From Phascolomyces articulosus (Eukaryota; Mucoromycota; Mucoromycetes; Mucorales; Lichtheimiaceae): a DNA stretch of 64,000 nucleotides. How positions within the stretch are numbered: the stretch's first letter is position 1; the number at the start of each line of letters is the position of its first letter. Both the position numbers and the translations under genes were made by a program. The notes under the pieces are model-generated. The model was not told the DNA's origin and made no database searches. It saw only the letters and a list, made by a program, of their open reading frames with translations. Where the stretch lies: assembly GCA_025677815.1 (NCBI GenBank), contig JAIXMP010000009.1, forward strand, positions 1,364,001-1,428,000, written 5' to 3'. Below are positions 59,104-64,000 of this stretch, piece after piece.

Positions 59104-59184
59104 TTATCGCCAAGTAGGTTTCTTGGAACACATAATGGAGTAATGACCTGTCAAGCCACAATGAACACAACGACCACCAGCCAT
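59104..59184 (-). CDS. Possible 26-residue CCHC zinc-knuckle microprotein
   Basis: The short frame from ATG at 59184 to TAA at 59104 reads MAGGRCVHCGLTGHYSIMCS and six more residues. It contains an exact zinc knuckle, C-x2-C-x4-H-x4-C, with the usual Gly before the His. The sequence upstream on this strand looks like a leader (TTTATATCC, then a CT-rich to CAATC stretch). It could be a complete microprotein, the first exon of a spliced gene whose next exon I could not find, or chance. Confidence 0.3.
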   Translation of the reverse strand: MAGGRCVHCGLTGHYSIMCSKKPTWR

Positions 59185-61380
59185 AATGATAATAAAGATT
59201 GATTGGTTGTGAGGATATAAAGCAAAAAGAAAAGAGGGTAAACGATACAAGCGTTTTTTTTGTGTAATGTGAATATGTTACTATATGTAAAATCTGTGTA
59301 ATTTCAATAATGAAGTTGGCTTTTTACATTAGTATTTATATTATTTCTTTTCCTTTGAAAAGATAAACCATCGAAATTTCTCTGCTTCCATCGATCCATC
59401 AGATGGCGTTCCTTAATACCGACAGTGCGCGGCTTGGATAATGGAATAGGCTCTCGGCCAATTGGGTTAATTGCGCTCTGAAATTTTACTCTTTTTGCAA
59501 AGTGAAGAAGTATAATAACTAAAATTTAAAACTTTTTCGCCAAATTGGCCCAGGATCCTAATATGCCATTATCATTATTAAGGCACAATAACAATAACAG
59601 CTCACTTTGAATCATTACCGGGTACTTATTCGGAAGTGGGGAACCTGGTTTCTTTTTTTTTTTTACCGGACCGAATTTCCTTCCGCTATATGAAAGTGGA
59701 GATGTGATAAATATTTATCAGTTGTCCAGAGACCGGTCATTCGAAACATTCGATCTTTTTTTACTACTTCTTTTCCTTCAAAACTCGTCATATAACATCA
59801 TTTTTCATCTCGTAATAATATTTTTATCCTGAGAAAATTCTTAATAAACTATTGTTTATACCATATATTTTTTTACGATTTCTCATAGCAGCGATTCTAT
59901 CATCATATACTAAGCTGTTAAGGATTTTTTTATATATACATTATAGGAGGTGGTTGATAGAAGACCATTTTACCCGCACCTAGTGATCATTTATTGACCT
60001 CTATATACATGAAATGAAAAGTTGCTTTATATAAAATAGCATGATGGTTATTCTCTTCGTGTTGTATATACCTGGTTCGGGCAGTTCAACCGAATTCCGA
60101 GTCTTGGTCCGAACGAGATTCATTCAAAGTTGTTGACTTGTGTGCAGTATTTGAAACAACGAAAGTTTTGAAAATAACAACATCAAAGCCCAGATATCTA
60201 TCAAATTGTGGAGTCGCAATCGAAGGGAAAAGAATACAATTGATCATGGTCGAAGGCACAGTTTTTCTATAAAAAATATCTAAGAGCTTGCTAAATATAT
60301 ATTAATGAAGAAGCTAAAGATATTTGAATAGCAAATATGAGAATATATAGTATATAGTGCACATGATGATGTTGAGACTTCTTTATCGTCTATGAGATTC
60401 AGAAAAAAAACTAAAATGCATCATCGGCAATGAAAACGCTGTTGGTCCGCCTGATCATGATGGATATGCACCATGTTGCCGAAGCGTTTGTTAAGGCTAA
60501 TAACTTCCTAGTTACCTATATACATATCCATGTTTTTTATGAGCATTCATTACCATCAGCTGCTTTTATGGAAGATATACAGTGTGTGTATTTGATATCA
60601 TAATAGTAAGCAAACAGAATCATTGTATATATTAAATGTTGGTTTATTGGCAATCATTTGAATTTAATAGTTTGTTAATAACGTGAAAAAATTTGAAAGA
60701 TGGATTAAACCAGGGCACCAGTCCGCTTGAAAACTTTTCCATACATCAAACTCACTTGTTTTGGCCCAAAAACAAATGCTCCCTTGCCTTCTCTTGGTCT
60801 AGAACTTACGTCCTAGCGAACCACTAAAACTGATACCAGCTTACCCTCTCTCACCCTTTTTTTTACTGATGATCCGAATATTATGCAAGAATATGTAACT
60901 ACTCCGTTCAAAAATATATAAATTATCGCAGAAAGTTACCGTCCCTGTATAATTCGAAATCGATTACCATAAAAGGAACTAAAATTAATGAACATGAAGA
61001 CTCTTATTCGCTAGGTATAACATAATGACTTGGAGAAAGTTCTTATTTAATAAATAAGAATTAGAGAATAATCGAATTATAGTCTTAAAGATATATTGTT
61101 TTATTAATATTGTACGAATGATTATTATAAAAATAAAAACAAAGATAAAGAGTAATGGTGTACTCATATCAAATGATTTGTTTACTGTATTAGCGAATGA
61201 ATAACATGTATATATAAGCAATGATTTACTTTGCATGTTTGGTGTGGGAGCAAAAATATATAGAATACGAGAACAGTGGTCACTATAGCAATTGTGTGAA
61301 TGCGATGGTGGTATTCTGCGATGGGTAACGATACACTGTGATTTCATCTTCTTCTGGTTAAATAGGCATTGTCTACAAGT

Positions 61381-61407
61381 TATTATTATTATTATTATTA
61401 TTATTAT
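61381..61407. repeat. (TTA)n microsatellite
   Basis: Nine units of a TTA/TAT triplet repeat in an intergenic region. Confidence 0.9.
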
Positions 61408-61508
61408 GTACGTATGAAACTACACGTTAATATTTTCTTGCCGAGATTGGTCAAATTCATATCCAAATTCAAGTTTTCAATGTGAATTGATCAAAAAAGT
61501 TTTTTTTT

Positions 61509-61541
61509 TCTTCTTCTTCTTCTTCTTCTTCTTCTTCTTCT
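61509..61541. repeat. (TTC)n microsatellite
   Basis: About eleven TTC units after a T run. Intergenic. Confidence 0.9.
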
Positions 61542-62192
61542 CCTTTGATTATTCTCGTTCTTTTTGCGCGGTATTTACTTTTTTTTTTTTGTATTATCAA
61601 AAAGAGGAAGAATAGAAAAGGTTATTGTTCTAAATCATAGCTGTTACATTCTATGCCAATTTATAATCCATAGAAAATGACGAATGACGAGTACACGATT
61701 CAGAATATGATTATTTTATATAGTATATATGGGATCTTTAAGCACACATATACTTTTACAAACAACACAACAAAACTTAAGGTGAGTAGCGTACTTTATC
61801 ATATTTTGCGTATTAGCTAATTAAGAATACTACAACTGTCTCTACATACATTTTTTTTGTTGCAATTGTGGTATACAACGTGATTGGGCAATAACGATAA
61901 CAAACTACCCCACTGAGACTAATACATTTTCAATTGGAGATCATTCTAAAACAAAAGGATATAACGACAGTCATATTATCCTTTCTTTCAAATCAGAATT
62001 AGAAAAGAGTTGTTTTATTATTTTTATTATAACAGGTATAATATATCAATAATAATAATAAGGTTATAGATGTGCTTAAAATACACAATATTTTTTAATA
62101 AACATGATAAACTACATTAATTAATACAGATTTTCTTGGCGGTAAATTTTTTTTTTTCATTTTGGTATATATATTATTATTATTATTATGGA

Positions 62193-63305
62193 TTAATCTT
62201 CAGCTTGAGCCACAGGGAATTGTGAAAATGCGGTATGACTTTCTGCAGAAAGTCTAGAACTCCATGCTGTTGCTAAAGTTACAGGACTATAATGTATAGA
62301 AAATAGATGAGTGATAAAATGAGTTGCTATGTATACATACTCAACAAGATAAAATAATGATAATGATGGATTATTTACCCTCCTAAGAATTGCACCATAT
62401 TTGATACAGGCTTGCTCCATTCAAGAATACCCGTTCTTGCTTGTAAACAATAGATCCATTTTCCACAAGCAACATATACTTTTTGTTCAGACATATTTCC
62501 TGATACTGGTTCGAGAATAGCCACAGGAATATAATAACCTCCTTTTGGACATGGGAATAACCAAATTTGAGCCCTTTATAGAATTTTCCCCATCCATCCA
62601 AAAGCACACACACACACACACACAGAATTCACCACAGATTATTAGGAAAAGTCCAAGATCACACACTCTCTCTCTTTATATATATAGAAAAAGAAGAAAA
62701 GATACTTACCCAGTAGCCATATCAATTGCCATACATTTTCCGGATGTACAAGAAATTACAACAGATGAAGGTTTTGATTGATTACTACTTGAAGATTCTT
62801 CATAGGCAGGAGGTAAATCATTATCAGTTCGTATTTCATTTTGTGCTCTAGGAGGAAGAACTCGACTTGTTGTTGCAATAACACCTACTTCATCGTATCC
62901 ACAGCCCTTAAAAAGTATTATTTTAGCTTTTTTTTTCTTTATCCGTAGATCACGACTGAACTCCACTTTCTCCAAATCAATTTTGATCCTTACCGGCATT
63001 TTATTAAGCCAAATCTTTTCACCTGTGAAAAGATTCATGCAAGCTGTTCTTCCACCTCCACCCACAATAAGTTTATCATTATCGGTAATAAAAACGGAAA
63101 CTACCTCATTCATTCCTCCACCTGTAGGTGCATCTGCTTTCCATATCCTTGATCCATCTTTTTTTCTGACTGCAAATATTTTACACCCAATAGAACAAAC
63201 GAGTATATCTTCGCTCTTTAATGGACCTTGTATATTAGCACTTGTAAAACTGTCATCGTCATTGTCATTACAAAATGAACTTTGTTTTTCTTTTGATTTC
63301 AACAT
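62193..63305 (-). CDS. Small PQQ-like beta-propeller protein
   Basis: Four exons (62994-63305, 62710-62906, 62379-62573, 62193-62286) give 265 residues. Repeats have the quinoprotein/PQQ-like pattern of strands with Ala-x-D/N-x-x-x-G-x-x-x-W: KIFAVRKKDGSRIWKADA, ACMNLFTGEKIWLNKMP, KCMAIDMATGAQIWLFPCP and YCLQARTGILEWSKPV. That is about four to five blades, short for a closed propeller, so it may dimerise or be a reduced family member. There is no signal peptide. An acidic Ser-rich loop with PPAYEES (a PPxY motif) sits between blades and could bind a WW domain such as that of a Rsp5-type ligase. The function is unknown. Confidence 0.78.
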
Positions 63306-64000
63306 TATGTCTTATTTTTATACTTTGGTTGACAAAAAAAAGAGAGGGAAAAAAAAGAAGGGAAAGGAAGGGTGATTATATATACGCAGTTAAGTCACCC
63401 CGAACACGTGGTTTACCAGAGTAGAGTGCTCAGCATATATTTTTGATCTACGACACCTTATTGTTTATCCGATGCTTTATATTAAATGATCCTGCTATTT
63501 ATCACTGTAACTAAATAAATTGGATATTTATTATGGATAGTATCCAGCATCAAAAAGTAACAGTCGTTGCGTGGATCCATTGTCCAATGTCAAAATCAAT
63601 CATGGGAATCTAAATACGTCCGTATATGCGCAGAAAATGGTTTGCTTTACTGATTTTAGTGCTTGGCAGCTTACTACTTGTGGGATGAGCCAAGAATATA
63701 TACTCGTCAATATGGTATCAGAATGTATTTATGTTATCATTTGATCGCTCTTGGCAATACAAAACCCTTATTTCTATAAACAATAAATGATATCTAGAAG
63801 AACTTTATTTTGTAGAAAAAAAAGTTTAAATGCAAAGAAAAAATATCATGTTTAATTTCTTTTTATCGTGTTTCATAATACTCCAGTTGTACTACGAGAC
63901 CATCCTTCATCATATTATGACAAGATATAACTTTTTATTTGACATATTATATATTCATGGAGTTATTCGTTATGTAAAATGGCATCATACACCCACCTCT
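63306..64000. other. Right end, promoter then unassigned
   Basis: The first 100 bases are the purine-rich (CT-rich on the minus strand) leader of the PQQ-like gene. Beyond that nothing is recognised to the window end. Confidence 0.5.

Larger units (their letters stand above)
57052..62192. other. Long gene-poor gap
   Basis: Over 5 kb with no clear large gene. It contains the PLD promoter, a possible zinc-knuckle microprotein (59104-59184), a somewhat GC-richer patch at 59380-59480, a TTA repeat (61381-61407) and a TTC repeat (61509-61541). The 120-codon minus ORF at 60985-61347 is hydrophobic AT-driven sequence and is not supported. Confidence 0.5.

Noticed and set aside
60985..61347. 120-residue minus ORF
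   Set aside because: Hydrophobic, Ile/Phe-rich translation of AT-rich DNA, with no conserved motif or splice context.

Overview
This is a eukaryotic nuclear window. It is AT-rich, with many short GT-AG introns (38 to about 200 bases), homopolymer runs, CT-rich leaders in front of start codons and Q/H/P/S-rich protein segments. The gene set (a fused dethiobiotin synthetase/DAPA aminotransferase, kynurenine monooxygenase, Sec2-type Rab GEF, fungal Sulfotransfer_4 protein, a CYRI/FAM49 homologue) fits an early-diverging fungus, most likely Mucoromycota (Mucorales-like). No species is claimed. All exon joins were inferred by eye from splice signals and frame continuity. For the genes given an exact protein length, summed exon lengths divide by three.

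Layout. 1-2991: gene-poor, with doubtful short ORFs. 2992-10768: a CYRI/FAM49 homologue (-), then biotin synthase (-) and the bifunctional BioD-BioA enzyme (+) facing away from each other across a 518-base shared promoter. 10933-14982: a four-helix membrane protein (-) and an unknown protein with a Q/P/H-rich tail (+). 14983-17223: a gap holding a decayed coding remnant. 17224-25174: PRP8 in ten exons, no intein. 25985-26960: a Sulfotransfer_4 protein (-). 26961-31564: a gap holding a minus-strand decayed gene split by a 175-base CACTG-ended MITE. 31565-38768: a WDR48/UAF1 homologue (+), a small secreted cysteine-rich protein (+) and a Sec2-like Rab GEF (-). 42345-46538: a mitochondrial carrier with an N-terminal EF-hand (+) and ARPC1 (-). 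49058-57051: kynurenine 3-monooxygenase (+) and phospholipase D1 (-), tail to tail. 57052-62192: a long gap with one possible zinc-knuckle microprotein. 62193-63305: a small PQQ-like beta-propeller protein (-).

How genes relate. The two biotin genes catalyse the last three steps of biotin synthesis and share a promoter region, so co-expression is likely. CYRI (Rac1 to WAVE), ARPC1 (Arp2/3), Sec2 (exocytic Rab) and PLD1 (phosphatidic acid) all bear on actin and membrane traffic, but they are scattered, so this is functional theme, not a cluster. I saw no tRNA, rRNA, snRNA or CRISPR. The least expected items are the EF-hand/carrier fusion, the divergent biotin pair, the MITE-split dead gene and recurrent T(n)A(n) tracts, several of them inside introns.
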